64,000 nt of DNA, from NCBI GenBank assembly GCA_922989275.2, contig OV277870.1, forward strand, positions 32,856,356 through 32,920,355, given 5' to 3'. Under the pieces are notes generated by a model that worked only from the letters and a program-made list of their open reading frames with translations, did not search any database and was not told the origin of the DNA. The position numbers were made by a program, and so were the translations under genes. Below are positions 22,817-33,690 of the stretch, piece after piece. Origin of the DNA: Gari tellinella (taxonomy: Eukaryota > Mollusca > Bivalvia > Cardiida > Psammobiidae). How positions within the stretch are numbered: the first letter of the stretch is position 1; every line of letters begins with the position of its first letter.

Positions 22817-23360
22817 CTTGGAGAGTACGTTATTCTTTCCCAATAAACGCGTTTAATTAATAAAAAAAAAAGTAATATACCAAGTTAAAGTCTACTTTCA
22901 GTCCGAATGACCGCTCAGCCGACTGTACATATACTCCCCTGATCACTGAGCCATCTTGCCTACAATATTGAGCACTGCTAACATATGGCGCAAAAAAAAC
23001 AACAACAAAAAACAAACAACATATGGCGCAGTCAAATGCAGCCGCAGTACCGACTCAGACCCTTCACAGGTACCCATTTTAACCCCTTGATGGAGAGGAG
23101 CAATTCGCGGTACATGTCTTGCTCAAGAACATTCCTGTACATCATCGGGAATTCAGAAAAATTCCCCTAGTCAGACCGCTGGTCCGGCGGGGGATCGAAC
23201 TCACGACCACTGGTACCGTAGTCCAATGTGTTAACCATTGGGCCACTACCACAAACCTTATGCCCGTTGCAAACAGTTTGGCTCCTTATCAGACGCCGGG
23301 TAACTTACTCGCATAGAATAAATAGTTTTCATGAATCTGCATGTTATCTACATTTTAGTG
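22817..23360 (+). mobile_element. Family A MITE interrupted by a SINE
   Basis: Left end 'cttggagagtacgttattct' 'ttcccaataaacgcgttta' (22817-22860) and, some 400 bp later, the core 'cgttgcaaacagtttggctc' 'cttatcagacgccgggtaac' and 'tctacattttagtgg' (23264-23358). The intervening DNA contains a tRNA-derived SINE. The nesting gives the order of insertion: MITE first, SINE later. Confidence 0.75.
23035..23255 (-). repeat. tRNA-derived SINE
   Basis: Read on the minus strand, the head has a pol III A-box-like 'tggcccaatggttaacac' (about 23246-23229) and a B box 'gagttcgatcccc' (about 23203-23190). A body with 'gttaaaatgggtacctgtga' 'agggtctgag' follows, then an A-rich (aac)n tail at 22988-23022. 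The tRNA-like head does not form a good acceptor or T stem, so this is not a working tRNA. 'acatatggcgca' occurs on both sides of the tail (22981 and 23019). Confidence 0.7.
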
Positions 23361-23541
23361 GTACACAACACGCTTATAACCAAATAGGATATGAGTTACG
23401 AAATATTGGATATAACAAAAATATTATTTTTTATTTCCAAATAATGCATAGTTAAATGGAGGTAATATAACTTAATTTGGATATAACGAAATAAATAAGA
23501 CGGTCCCAACGACTTCGTTATAAGTAAGCTTCACTGTTTTA
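23356..23541. mobile_element. Pogo/Tigger-like MITE remnant
   Basis: The right end 'ccaacgacttcgttataagt' 'aagcttcactg' has the 'TTCGTTATAA..' style of pogo-like termini. Internal 'ttggatataac.aaa' is repeated (about 23408 and 23479) and the left part 'cttataaccaaatagg' is roughly complementary. No ORF. Confidence 0.45.
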
Positions 23542-23879
23542 GCGATTGCGTTTACATATCGGTTACGCGGGAAAGAATAACATATTCAATATGTTTCAAC
23601 CAACATGGAGAAAACGTTATTCTTAAAAAGTGTTAACTGCTCTCAGTAGAGGTTATACAGAGTATTATTATTAGTTCTCTTCAGTGATAAACTACTTGAT
23701 GTGTGACGAACGCCACGCAGAGAGCTCCTGAAGGAGCATTCTTCGTTGCCTTTGTCCAGCATCAAGCTTTCGCCTATCTTGAACAATCACAATCGAGCTC
23801 GATTGTCGTAAAATAGAGGTTAGACTTGTGTTTTGTATTTGCCGTAGCCACCGGCCTTTCTGTCACTCTTAACTCTCTG
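23542..23879. other. Unassigned DNA
   Basis: A short palindrome 'atcgagctcgat' (about 23791-23802) is present. No gene. Confidence 0.35.
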
Positions 23880-24030
23880 CATGCTGGGTATTTCTTCGTC
23901 TGCAATAATTGTCGGCTACTGATGTTCTAAACATACAATTTTCTAATAAGGACAGAGCATTAAACAGTCTCCATCCTGATGAGACGTCGTATTACTCGGC
24001 GTCTCATCTGGATCCAAACTGCTTACAAAG
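23880..24030 (+). mobile_element. Family B element
   Basis: 'ttcgtctgcaataattgtcg' (23895) followed by the core 'cagtctccatcctgatgaga' 'cgtcgtattactcggcgtct' 'catctggatccaaactgctt'. The inner stem 'gagacg(t/c)cg..cggcgtctc' is nearly perfect. Confidence 0.65.
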
Positions 24031-24565
24031 ATAATCACTGTGGCAGATATATCCGCCGCTAGCAGGTAAAGAGTTAATGTTTGTGTTCAGTGTTTTATGT
24101 ATAACATGCCTCAGTTGCCTGCTGTATTTCGTTTCGATAGCGGGTGACAAAACGGGGGAAATCTTAAAATCTTATTATTGCTAATTTTGCTTCCCTTCTC
24201 AATGCCGATCTCTCTCTTGCATCATTCTGGTGTGGTCAAATTGTGAAATGACTCTCTATTTGACTTGCTGCATTGGTGGAGGAGAGGGGTTCGTGCACAC
24301 CGCATGTAATCGGGTCGCGAGGGGAACAAATGTGTTTAGTAGGTAATACTATATATAGTTTTTCGACATGGATGCATGTGATTGTATAGACCGAAGTATA
24401 ATTGAGTGTATTTGTCTTTTCCAGGGGAGACAAATACACGCAACTATACATCGTCACATAATTGTTTCATATTTTGCTCTCTTTTCCCCTTTTCTTTTCG
24501 TTTGTCACTTTGTATGTACATACACGTTTGAACTGTTTGTATTATGTAGTGTTGTGCTCTCCTTA
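24031..24565. other. Unassigned DNA
   Basis: Open frames 24236-24457 (minus) and 24368-24634 (+) overlap each other and the next MITE. Neither shows a domain. Confidence 0.4.
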
Positions 24566-24811
24566 TCTGGAGGAAATAAAGATTATTATTGTTTAAACGC
24601 AATCGAAACGCAAACGCAATGCACTAAAATTTAGAAAGAAACAATTATGTGAAAGTTTGAACTAATCAGTTTAGTCTGAATAGCAGACAGGTTGAAGCCT
24701 GGTCAGACACCGGGTTAGCCGGCGTCTAATATTTCCCCAACCTGGTTGCAAAGGAAATTATAGATATAGCATAAACGCGTTTCTTGGGAAAGAATAACAA
24801 TTCATCCACTG
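24566..24811 (-). mobile_element. Family A MITE, full length (246 bp)
   Basis: Eroded left end 'tctggaggaaataaagatta', then 'gtttaaacgcaatcgaaacg' 'caaacgcaatgcactaaaat', core 'ggttgaagcctggtcagaca' 'ccgggttagccggcgtctaa', 'tagcataaacgcgtttcttg', and an end at CATCCACTG. The length equals the two best + strand copies exactly. Confidence 0.85.
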
Positions 24812-25137
24812 TATGAGTGTTGCACACTCAATTCTTAGTACATGTAAATCGTAACCATTGTGAAGTATGTGTGCGTTTTAAAAAGGATATGGTATCGTTC
24901 TCCATACATACTGCGCTATGTATTACAATAAAGTCAGTCGAATTCCCAGTTTTCTTATTTAATTAAGATGGCCATACACATGTAACTCATTTAGCCCTGA
25001 CAGACTAAATGGATCACCCCGTTACCAGCTGAGTATTGTTTAAGTCTGGTTATTATTTAGGGCTGTTTTTAACTGTGCTTAAAGGGCGTATGTTTGCATA
25101 GGACAACAAAACTCAGATAAACTATATGTAAAGGGTA
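24812..25137. other. Unassigned DNA
   Basis: No gene or repeat recognised. Confidence 0.4.
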
Positions 25138-25315
25138 CTGAGGAGAAGCCGAAGTTATTTCCTAGTAAACGGCTTCTGACCAGGCTCCAAACTCTTTGCC
25201 ATCCAGATTAAGATAAGTAGTCAGATTTATCCACGTGTTGTCATTTTCCACGTTTAACAGTATGCGTTTGCGTTTCCTTTGCGTTTAAACGAGTAAGAAT
25301 AACATATTCCCCATT
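25138..25315 (+). mobile_element. Family A MITE with internal deletion (178 bp)
   Basis: Ends CTGAGGAGAAGCCGAAGTTA and CCCCATTG with TA on both sides (25136-25137, 25316-25317). The left half of the core is deleted: the sequence jumps from 'agtaaacgg' to 'cttctgaccaggctccaaac'. The 'tatgcgtttgcgtttccttt' 'gcgtttaaacgag' end block is intact. Confidence 0.85.
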
Positions 25316-25363
25316 GTATGTATATGCATCATACGTGGTTATCGGTTAATGCAATACAGAATA

Positions 25364-27369
25364 CGAGGGTGTTCAAATAGTTTTGAAAATGGATCAATAA
25401 CTTCAATATAATGAGTGCAAAATGCATGTGTGATATATCATTTTAAAGGGCAATTCTTCGCCTACACGATGGTATAAAGCACGATAAGATCACATAACTT
25501 GATAAGTCACAACATGAACCTAAATGACCCCTACTCGAGGACACTGGCACATAGCACTTTTCAGACATTATTTTTTGACGTAATAACTCCTTCAAGAGTA
25601 CAATTTCCAGATACGTTTTGGAAATATATCAGTTTATGTCTAAAAGTTAATGTAAATTAAATTTTGTTTCTATTGAAAAGGTTAACTGTCTAAAATCTCA
25701 TTTTTTCAAAATCAATATTTCGTATTTTGCTAATGTTGAAAATGGACATGTTTTTTCGAACGCTATGAAAATGTTCTGGATTAGTATATCTACATTTTGA
25801 TTTTAAAACATGAAACCATTTTTCAATGACTTCAATTATAGCCCGGTTTAATAATAAAAAAGAGTTTGTAGTTTCTCTAACTACTTTTATACATAGCAGG
25901 AAATCAAAGTTTTATTATATTTTCAGTACGTGTTTAAAATTAATTTTTTTTATATTTTATGTAGTAATAACATTTAAAACTGTGTAGTGTTTGCATAATT
26001 GTCTTATTGTATTTGACAGAAAAGTTCATAAACTTATTCAAAATAATAAAGCCGTCATAATAATTATAGTATCAATAGTGCAGGACTAGGCATGTAGACC
26101 CGTTTGCAAAATGGTGTTGAGGGAGTTTCTCACTTGATGTGAGTTAACGATGCCATATACATCACAAATCACCGAGGTGCTTGTCTGCCACACGGTCACG
26201 AGCCCCACAATATCCAAATCCAATATGGCCGCCGTCAGCCATTTTGGAAAAACTAACTTTTTTGTTTTTTGGAGAATAAACAAGTGTAATACCTCTAAAT
26301 TGATTGTTTTTTGGTGTGGAACTCATTTCTGATGCCCTTTGTGCAATCTGGGGTGTACTTGATTTGGAAAGGTAAAGTCTCAAATTAGCCAAATCCAATA
26401 TGGCCGCCGCAAACAATGTTTGAAAAGCTATTTTCGTTGTTTTTTTAAGAAAAATCAAAAATAATACTTCTAAATTGATGATTTTTAGAGTATAACTCAC
26501 TTCTGATGCCCTTTGTGTAATCTGGGATGTCTTTGATTTGGAAAGATCAAGTTCCACGATAGCAAAATCCAATATGGCCGCCCCAAGCCATGAAAAAAAA
26601 GCTAACTTTTTTCTTTTTTTGGAGAATTAACCAATGTAATACCTCTTAATTGATGGATTTTGGGTGTTGAACTCATTTCTGGGGCCTTTTGTGCAATCTG
26701 GGATGTATTTGATTCGGAAAGGTCAAGTTTCACAATAGCCAAATCCAATTTGGCCGCCGCAAACCATGTTGGAAAAGCTGATTTTGTTGCTTTTTGGACA
26801 AAAATCAAATGTTAAACTTCCAAATTGATTATATTAAAGAGTAGAACTCATTTCTGATAACCTTTGTGCAATCTAGAGTGTCTTTGCTATGGAAAGATCA
26901 AGTTCCAAAAGAAGCAAAATCCAATATGGCCGCCGCAACCATGTTGAAAAATTCTCCAGTTAGTTTTTCCAAAATGGCTGACGGCGGCCATATTGGATTT
27001 GGATATTGTGGGGCTCGTGACCGTGTGACAGACAAGCACCTAGGTGATTTGTGATGTCTATGGTATCGTTAACTCACATCAAGTGAGAAACTCTCTCAAC
27101 ACCATTTTGCAAACGGGTCTTCAGGCCAGGTACAGGATTACAAATTGTGTTTAGAAAATTAACTCAAATATACACAAGAAAGGTCCAGTGTCCTCGAGGA
27201 GGGGTCATTTAAGTTCATGTTTGGGCTGATTCAGTAATGCAATCTTATTGTGCATGATATCACCGTGTCGGCAAAGAATGGATATTTTAAATGATATATC
27301 ACACGTGCAGTTTGCTCTTATAATAATGAAGTTAATGATCCAGTATCAAAACTTTTTGAACTACCCTCG
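25364..27369. mobile_element. 2-kb foldback element with mariner-style CGAGGG ends
   Basis: TA flanks CGAGGGTGTTCAAATAGTTT at the left and the complementary '..CTACCCTCG' at the right (TA at 25362-25363 and 27370-27371). Outer inverted arms run about 195 bp (25364-25555 with 27180-27369). They share 'tggatcaataacttca', 'gtgtgatatatcatttaaa' and 'tcgaggacactgg'. Inner inverted arms of about 160 bp (26099-26258 with 26958-27119) are nearly identical. Between the inner arms lie four tandem units of about 175 bp, each starting 'aaatccaatatggccgccg' (about 26217, 26391, 26566, 26741, 26917). There is no transposase. CGAGGG with a TA duplication is typical of some mariner-like families, so a mariner transposase supplied in trans is the likely mover (inference). 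Confidence 0.85.
26217..26935 (+). repeat. Four tandem 175-bp units
   Basis: Successive units share 'aaatccaatatggccgccgc', '(a)accatgttggaaaagct', 'attgttttt..gaa', 'aactcatttctgatgccctt' and 'tgtgcaatctgggatgt'. Spacing is 174-176 bp. Open frames on the minus strand at 26086-26808 follow the repeat and are not genes. Confidence 0.9.
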
Positions 27370-27371
27370 TA

Positions 27372-28129
27372 TACTTGTGCTAGGGGGCTGAAATATTGTA
27401 TGGAGGTTTATTAGGGGAAAGATTAACTTACTGTTTTCCAGGGTATGTCAGGTACATTGGCTGTGGGGAATAGTCATAAGTCATTCTTCACTTAACCCTT
27501 TGTATGCTGATTTTTTTGTTCATACGGGCTATTCAACTGTTCACACATGTTTAGCTGATTTTCAGGTACACATTTTCCCAAAACAATACACAGACAATAG
27601 AGACTTTGATCGAATGGTGCTTTTTGTTTTCAAATATTCACACATGAGTTTCCAGTACAGAACTTTTTACCCTTGAAATGAAATTTATCGCAAAAATACA
27701 GTACAAATAAGAAATTGTTAGCCTTTAAATGTTCCTTACCAAACGCCGAGGAACTTATCACTTAATCGGTATCCAAACCGTTTGCGAACTTGCAAAGCCC
27801 TCAATTGTTTAAGAACAGTGACATTTATTTGGACAGGTTAGCGTGTAATTCCCGTACTTCACATACCGACTTCGGTGGAACTTGTAATCAGTTTTGCCCT
27901 AGATAAAACACAAGGAATTTACCGTATAATCTGTATCAAAACTATATGGCGCATACATCAACTTCACTTCCAATAGAATGTTATCAATACACTTATTTAG
28001 ATAGTAATTTTTAAGTCAGCGGGTAGTACCTCAATGAAATAGTAACGACAACTTAACGAGTAACATATGCATACAATTTATCCAAATTACCATTTCATCG
28101 TCAAATTAATCGTGAGTTTTGAACCAATT
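27372..28129. other. Unassigned DNA with one core fragment
   Basis: A core half, 'ccttaccaaacgccgaggaa' ... 'cggtatccaaaccgtttgcg', lies at about 27737-27788. No gene recognised. Confidence 0.4.
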
Positions 28130-28300
28130 CAAAGATATATTGTGGTCTGCTTTAATATTGTCGTCTGCAAGATTATACCAATATAAGATTAAATGTAGTA
28201 TGACCTAAAAATATCAATTCATGTGTCAAATAGTTTGAACCCTGATCAGCCGCTGCGTCAAATCTGAACTTGATTCTGCTGTATGCAAAGTCGATTTTAG
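28130..28300 (+). mobile_element. Family B element
   Basis: 'tggtctgctttaatattgtc' 'gtctgcaagattata' followed by 'tgtcaaatagtttgaaccct' 'gatcagccgctgcgtcaaat' 'ctgaacttgattctgctgta'. Same layout as 38.49-38.64 kb. Confidence 0.55.
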
Positions 28301-29318
28301 TTACATAATCCATTTGTATCTGGCATCATAAATGCTCATTACGTTAGTTGAAACTCAATCTGTCTTAGGTAGCATACTAACATGTAATTTGATAATAAAG
28401 CAGGCGTCTCATCGAGTATAAACAGGTTAATGACTTTAAAATAAGAATTAAATGACACAAAGGTATTCAGGGTGTCTCATAATATGTGTTTCCATTTCAA
28501 ACATTTGCCACTTTTTCATTTTGATAGCTATTACAAATAAAAAGGAATCATATTAAAGGTAAATATTTAAAATTTTAACCATACATCACTTAACTTGCTA
28601 AACTGTAATTAAATGAAAGTAACAACTCTTAGAAAATAGCGTCCATTTACAGCATATACTCAAAACGACGTCAATTTTGACGTCTCAGTAGCTCTACTTG
28701 CTGAACACAGAGTTTGTAATTGTAGGCTTGCACGATTCGCTTGTGATCCTTCTCATTTCTTGTGGAATTGACAGTTTGAGTTTTTCCGTTGATGTTCGGA
28801 TGCACTATGTAAGCCCTCTCTTTGAGACAACTCCATAGAAAAAATCCCAAAGACCGAGATTTGTGAAGCGGATTGGAAAAATAGAAAATTACAGACCTTG
28901 GTTAACAATGTTTAAAAAACATCACTGTTTTTCAGATGTTAGAGTGCTTGAACTTTGTATGGTGATTTTTTAATCAAATATTAAAGCTATGTACACACTA
29001 ATGGCACTGGAAGTATCTTTATTGTCAGAAAGTACCTTTCGTACCGACCGCTGTTGTGTCTCGTCGATAATTTGCTTCATCGCAGCAACATTCTCATCGC
29101 TTCGCCTACCTAAGGGGTGCCCCTTGTTATCATGCCTCTTGTCCAATACATTTCATTACTGCTCAAACCTTTATACAACTCTGTTACCTTGTAACCTGGT
29201 AATGGCCCGGGATATAATTTTCTTATTCTTCGAGTCTCAAAAATTACTGATTTGTTCAGATAATATTATATTATTATGTCCTGACTTTTTCGATGAACAA
29301 CACCATCTTTGGAAATAG
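28301..29318. other. Unassigned AT-rich DNA
   Basis: The open frame 28989-29318 (+, 109 codons) has no recognisable domain, signal or repeat and I do not call it. 'acgacgtcaattttgacgtc' (about 28665) is a short imperfect palindrome. Confidence 0.4.
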
Positions 29319-29319
29319 C

Positions 29320-29380
29320 AACTTTTGATGACGTCATATACAACTTTTGATGACGTCATATACAACGTCATGACGTCAAC
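29320..29380. promoter_or_regulatory. Three CRE-like TGACGTCA palindromes
   Basis: TGACGTCA occurs at 29329-29336, 29351-29358 and 29371-29378. The first two are part of a perfect 22-bp tandem 'caacttttgatgacgtcata'. TGACGTCA is the CREB/ATF consensus (known). Whether the sites work here is not shown, and no gene start is visible nearby. Confidence 0.5.
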
Positions 29381-29421
29381 GTGTTTCTGTACATTACGTT
29401 ACATATAAAACTTTGAAGATT

Positions 29422-29523
29422 TCTGGTCATTTGATACAAATTTAGTACAGATATCTGTTTTATTGAACACGAGACAATAAAACAGTTATCTGAGTGTACT
29501 AAAGTTGTATCCAAATGACCAGA
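29422..29523. repeat. Strong hairpin, arms of about 45 bp
   Basis: TCTGGTCATTTGATACAAAT and the following bases pair with a mirror arm ending CAAATGACCAGA. The loop is 'aacacgaga'. Mismatches are few. Confidence 0.9.
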
Positions 29524-29546
29524 ATATATATAGATATTTGATTGCA

Positions 29547-29653
29547 GTTTGCGTGGTATTCAAATTGTCAACTCAAGGAACAGAATGTCACCGAGGTGAA
29601 GCCGAGGGTGACCTTTTGTGTTCTAGGGTTGACAGTTTTAATGTCACGCAAAC
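29547..29653. repeat. Second hairpin with GAGGTGAAGCCGAG loop
   Basis: GTTTGCGTG pairs with CACGCAAAC, then 'aaattgtcaactc' with 'gggttgacagttt', then 'aggaacagaatgtcacc' with 'ggtgaccttttgtgttct'. The loop is 'gaggtgaagccgag'. It starts only 23 bp after the previous hairpin. Confidence 0.9.
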
Positions 29654-29779
29654 AGCCATCTAATATAATTTATAATACCGACCTAATCAAACCATTCCTT
29701 TGGAATAGTCTCATTCGTGTTTCAATAAATAACTAAAGAAGCAAGGCACTCTTAATAATACAGAACTAAAATCAAGAAA

Positions 29780-29925
29780 TAATAGAGTTACTTGTCCCTA
29801 TGTGACATTCAGAAGAATGCCACATAGCAAAATGATGCCGCATAGCTCAGACAGCAATGCCATAAATTATTGTGACAGAGATTAAGAGACATTAGAGTAA
29901 CTTGCCCCTATGTGGCATTACTCGT
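29780..29925. repeat. Direct and inverted 'ctatgtggcatt' repeats
   Basis: 'agagttacttgtccctatgt' (29784) recurs as 'agagtaacttgcccctatgt' (29894). Inside, 'ctatgtgacattc' pairs with 'gaatgccacatag' (29802-29826). Confidence 0.75.
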
Positions 29926-30493
29926 ATGTCGTGCACTCAGTACAAATAAAAATGATGGAAAGTATATACGAGATATTCTCACTTCAAACAATACACTCAG
30001 AGGATATTATCATAGAGGGGTAGTTTGAAGTGAAATTGTGTAGTTGAATCTGAAATAATCATTTTCTCAAGGAACATCTAATTTAATATGCTTCTCAAAC
30101 TGCCTAGATCCTAAGCAGTCGCACACTTTCTCAGAATCCCAAATCCTCTCATTCTGTTAAATTGACATCTGCTTGATTATTAATCTTTGGATAAGTCTTC
30201 CTAACAAATAAACAATCGTCAAAGAAAGACCCGTCATGGACTGTAGGAGAAAACATAAAACATGTTAGAATATGTTATGTTACATTTCTTGTATAATATA
30301 CAGTGAATAGTATTGTATTTAGAACACTTAATAAGCACAAACGATATAACTGAAAATTTGAACCGAAAGTTACAGTACTAAATTAATGCAGTATTCGTCT
30401 ATAGGAGCTACAATCATTGAATTTATACTGCGTTACGCAGTCAAATGCCTGAAGGTATTTTTATGCTTCTTCAATGACAGTTCAATTTACACA
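29926..30493. other. Unassigned DNA
   Basis: 'agtttgaagtgaaattgtgt' faces 'ctcacttcaaacaatacact' around 29980-30040 as a weak inverted pair. No gene. Confidence 0.4.
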
Positions 30494-30583
30494 CACTGGA
30501 GAAAACGATATTATTTCCCATTGAACGCGTTCGTATTGTTTATTGCGTTTGAGCTTCGTGAAAAAGTAACGTTTTCTCTACTG
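30494..30583. mobile_element. Family A minimal derivative: the two ends only (90 bp)
   Basis: 'cactggagaaaacgatatta' 'tttcccattgaacgcgtt' is joined almost directly to 'attgcgtttgagcttcgtga' 'aaaagtaacgttttctctac' 'tg'. The palindromic core is gone, leaving both terminal blocks. Confidence 0.75.
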
Positions 30584-30619
30584 TAACGTCGTCGCGAAAA
30601 ATATTGTTGGTGGTACTAT

Positions 30620-30840
30620 ATAAATATCACATCTCACAGAGGGTGAGAGAACGGATTGGTCACCCGAGATATTTATTTTATTATACCGAACAAAAATTTA
30701 GATCTAATTACCACTGAAAAAAAGTAAGTTTGGATCGATCGGGATTCGAACTCGGACCGCCGTGGGCAGAGTCGACCATCATACCGCTAGACCACGGACA
30801 CAGATCACGTGACGTCGATTTAAGTTGTATATAAAGTTTT
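30620..30840 (-). repeat. tRNA-derived SINE-like element
   Basis: On the minus strand, 'gtccgtggtctagcggtatg' (A-box-like) and 'gagttcgaatccc' (B box) lie at 30798-30735 with tRNA-like spacing. Acceptor and T stems do not pair, so it is not a functional tRNA. The flanking 'gataaatatcacatctcaca' and 'cccgagatatttattttatt' pair with each other, a small inverted repeat at 30620-30680. Confidence 0.6.
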
Positions 30841-32430
30841 TATATTGACTTGTTATTTAAAAAAAAATCAAATTGCAAGCAACAAACCATTATTCTGAAT
30901 AAATATTGCCAACAAAACGTTAACAAACACATATCCATTCGTTATTTGTATTCCCATATTGCTCTACGCTGTTATAGACCATTCTACAATTGTCTCCAAT
31001 TCTGTCTGTCTTATTCTATTTTTAGCAATACGGCACTCTAGCAACAAGTTGACAGATACTTTAGGTAGGCTAATAAACAAAGCAGAATGTCAAATTTAGT
31101 AGCAAATTTCGACATCAATATTGAACAGGATGCAGAGTTTGAATCTAAGGAGTGAGTAAAGAAACTGTTCCAAAATAATGAACGACATTGATTAGCAACG
31201 CGAAAACTAGCGACACTTTGCAGTCGATTGTTTTAAAATCTTATCTCATGAGATGAAGCGTAAAGTATGGTCCATTTGATTTCGAGTGTGTAACTTTGCA
31301 AATTTGAATCGACTCACTTTTCCAGTTCATTGCCGTTATTTCACTAGAAGCGTTTTGATTCTTCCTTTTTCTGAACTGAGGGGTACTAAACCCCGGGCCG
31401 AATACGCAGGGTAATTTCGTGATGTTACGCGGGCCGAATTGTAATGTTAGCCATGTAACATTACGGATTTTCACCTTCTGAAATAGGCTATATAGTAGAT
31501 AAATCGAGTGAGTTATAATAATACATATTCATGGCAGTCTTTCTGCTCTGTTTCTATATAGACGTATACTGTTTTATACTGTGATGGATGTGACAGTCTG
31601 TAACATACGCAGTGTATCTATGTTGTCTGTTCTTGGACATTGTATGGTGTGGCATGTCATCCGGGGCGATCTTGCTTTAAACGCTCATCTAAACCCATAC
31701 AATAACAAAAAGCGTCTGATGAAATTGATTTTCGTCCTGGGTGTATCACTTTAACAGTACAGTGGAACATGTGTTTGGCGATAGTGTGAATATCAATTTG
31801 TATTGTATTAATGGTGGTAGATTATTTTAGGGCAAATATTAAACATATAAAGCAGAACGCTTTTAACAATCCAGCTGTGTACGTGTGTATTGAATAAAAG
31901 ACTCATCTTATTAATGAACAAAACCATGTGCTCGTAGAATGTCCGTGTACATTCAACACACGTGCGATTGTATACTGCTTGTTTATACTGACATGCCACG
32001 AACTATACCATCTGACTTGTCAAATCGTAAATTGTATAAGGAAGAACACAAGCTGTAGATTGAGTCATTCTCTGTCGATTACAACACGGGTTTAACACTT
32101 GTATTGTCATAATGACGTAGTAACTCGTCTAAAACGGTCAGTGCCTGGATATCGTCTGATTACATATTCAGTCTACTTCCTTTTATTATTAATTTTGGAC
32201 TTGTATGCGTTTTTTGTTATTCAAGAGTCATTAATATAAAAGGCAAACAGTTTGAATGTTGCGTTACTAAACATCTTTGGATTGAAAGAATATTCAAATG
32301 TTGCAAACGTTATTGATTAGATTAACCGTCACGTTGGATTAACTTGTTCATAGAGAGTTGTAAAGAGAAGACGTTATCTTTAAAAACAAATGTATCCCGC
32401 ACACTAAAAGCAATTACATGTATGTCCATT
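30841..32430. other. Unassigned AT-rich DNA
   Basis: No gene recognised. A short hairpin GTAATGTTAGCCATGTAACATTAC lies at about 31440-31464 (each half under 13 bp). Open frames 31241-31474 and 31808-31999 (minus) are without domains. Family B-like 'aatgacgtagtaactcgtct' is at about 32111. Confidence 0.4.
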
Positions 32431-32480
32431 ATAAACAGTTTCGAGCCATATCAGACACAGTGTGGCTCGACTGCTAATCA
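32431..32480 (+). mobile_element. Family A core fragment
   Basis: 'tataaacagtttcgagccat' 'atcagacacagtgtggctcg'. An eroded left end, 'agagaagacgttatctttaa', is at about 32363. Confidence 0.5.
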
Positions 32481-33144
32481 GAGTTTATGTTGTTTATTCG
32501 TCTTAATATAATCATAAATACGTTTAATAAACCGTTATCGTCTACATTTATTTCACTTTATCATATGCCCTCTTATGATATCGAGCGTTTCCGCGTGTAT
32601 CTGCACAATAAGATACAAGAGTCTGTATCAGCCACCGTGACGTTATTCACGTACATATACAAGTTCCGCGTTATTCTTTGCGGCATACAATAATTATTGT
32701 TCTGCTTCAAATAAAAAACATTTCTGGATATAAAATGAATTAAACAACTATTTAGTTGTTTATGGCGTGTGTACAAGGCATATAGTAAATGCATCACCAG
32801 TTGGCAGTGCGCTACATGGTGTTGCGTTCAGCTTTGACTTTTTTTTAATTTTGACATTACAAGTAAGGGTCTTACCTGATCTACACTAGTTCCTTTTTAG
32901 TAATAAAGGGAAACCATTGCATCGAACTATTTTCACAACGGGTGTCTAGAAGGAACGCATTCCCCTTCTATTGCTGTTCCATTTTACCAATTCAAAAACC
33001 ATACCTAATACATTAGCACGTTTCTAGTTTTGTTCTGAAAAAGTTGGCCACTAAAAGCAGGTTGAAAGTAAAGCAAATGTGCCTTTAAGCTACCATCTGC
33101 TAGGAAATATTACGCCACATGCCTTTCCTTGAAGAAACTGTGTT
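32481..33144. other. Unassigned DNA
   Basis: Overlapping short open frames at 32487-32693 (+) and 32573-32797 (minus) have no domains. No repeat recognised. Confidence 0.4.
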
Positions 33145-33270
33145 TTAACGTAGGGCGGGCACAGGAAGAGCCTGCATAACGGACCATCGTTGTTAATCGT
33201 GCTAGATATACCACGATGAATTTGTTCTTTGTTTATAGAGACGAATTCACGTGTCACGTTAGAATTCCCG
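33145..33270 (+). mobile_element. End of the ATTCTAACATGAC-type element
   Basis: 'acgatgaatttgttctttgt' 'ttatagagac' and 'cacgtgtcacgttagaatt' match the right part of the 4659-5082 element. The left end is not found. Confidence 0.45.
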
Positions 33271-33494
33271 TTAAGTTACACGCAAATGCAATTCAATGAA
33301 ATGTAAAACAGACGCCGGGAGATCAGACTCAAACCAACTTATATGGAAACTAGTGTTTAGTACAAACATCTTTATAGGGAATTCTAATGTCGTCCATCCT
33401 GTATCATTACATTCACACTAGCTAAAGGTTGTCTATGAGTGTATAACTTAAAGATTTATAGATTAATTGAAACTTTATATATCAGAGAGATAAC

Positions 33495-33690
33495 ATGTTA
33501 CAGCTGCAGCAATTACTCTCTAGAGGACTGTGTGTAAGTTTATGTGTTATATGGAAGATTTATATACAGTTTGTACGCAAACCAACTGTAAACTATGTTT
33601 ACAGAATACATATATAGCTTACATTTTGGATCTGGTCGATTGGATGAAAGTATTTAAAATGCATGCTCTCTTGACTTAAACACGTGAGTT
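33495..33690 (+). repeat. Family D copy 1 (partial)
   Basis: 'cagcaattactctctagagg' 'actgtgtgtaagtttatgtg' ... 'gcatgctctcttgactta'. Related blocks occur at 35735-35880 and 37838-38030. Confidence 0.65.

Noticed and set aside
26086..26808. Minus-strand open frames with repeated protein sequence
   Set aside because: They follow the 175-bp tandem units and have stops at unit borders. No evidence of a repeat protein.
28989..29318. 109-codon open frame as a gene
   Set aside because: No recognisable domain or start context. Frames of this length are expected by chance in 64 kb.
30725..30800. Functional tRNA gene on the minus strand
   Set aside because: A and B boxes are present but acceptor and T stems do not pair, so it is called a SINE head instead.
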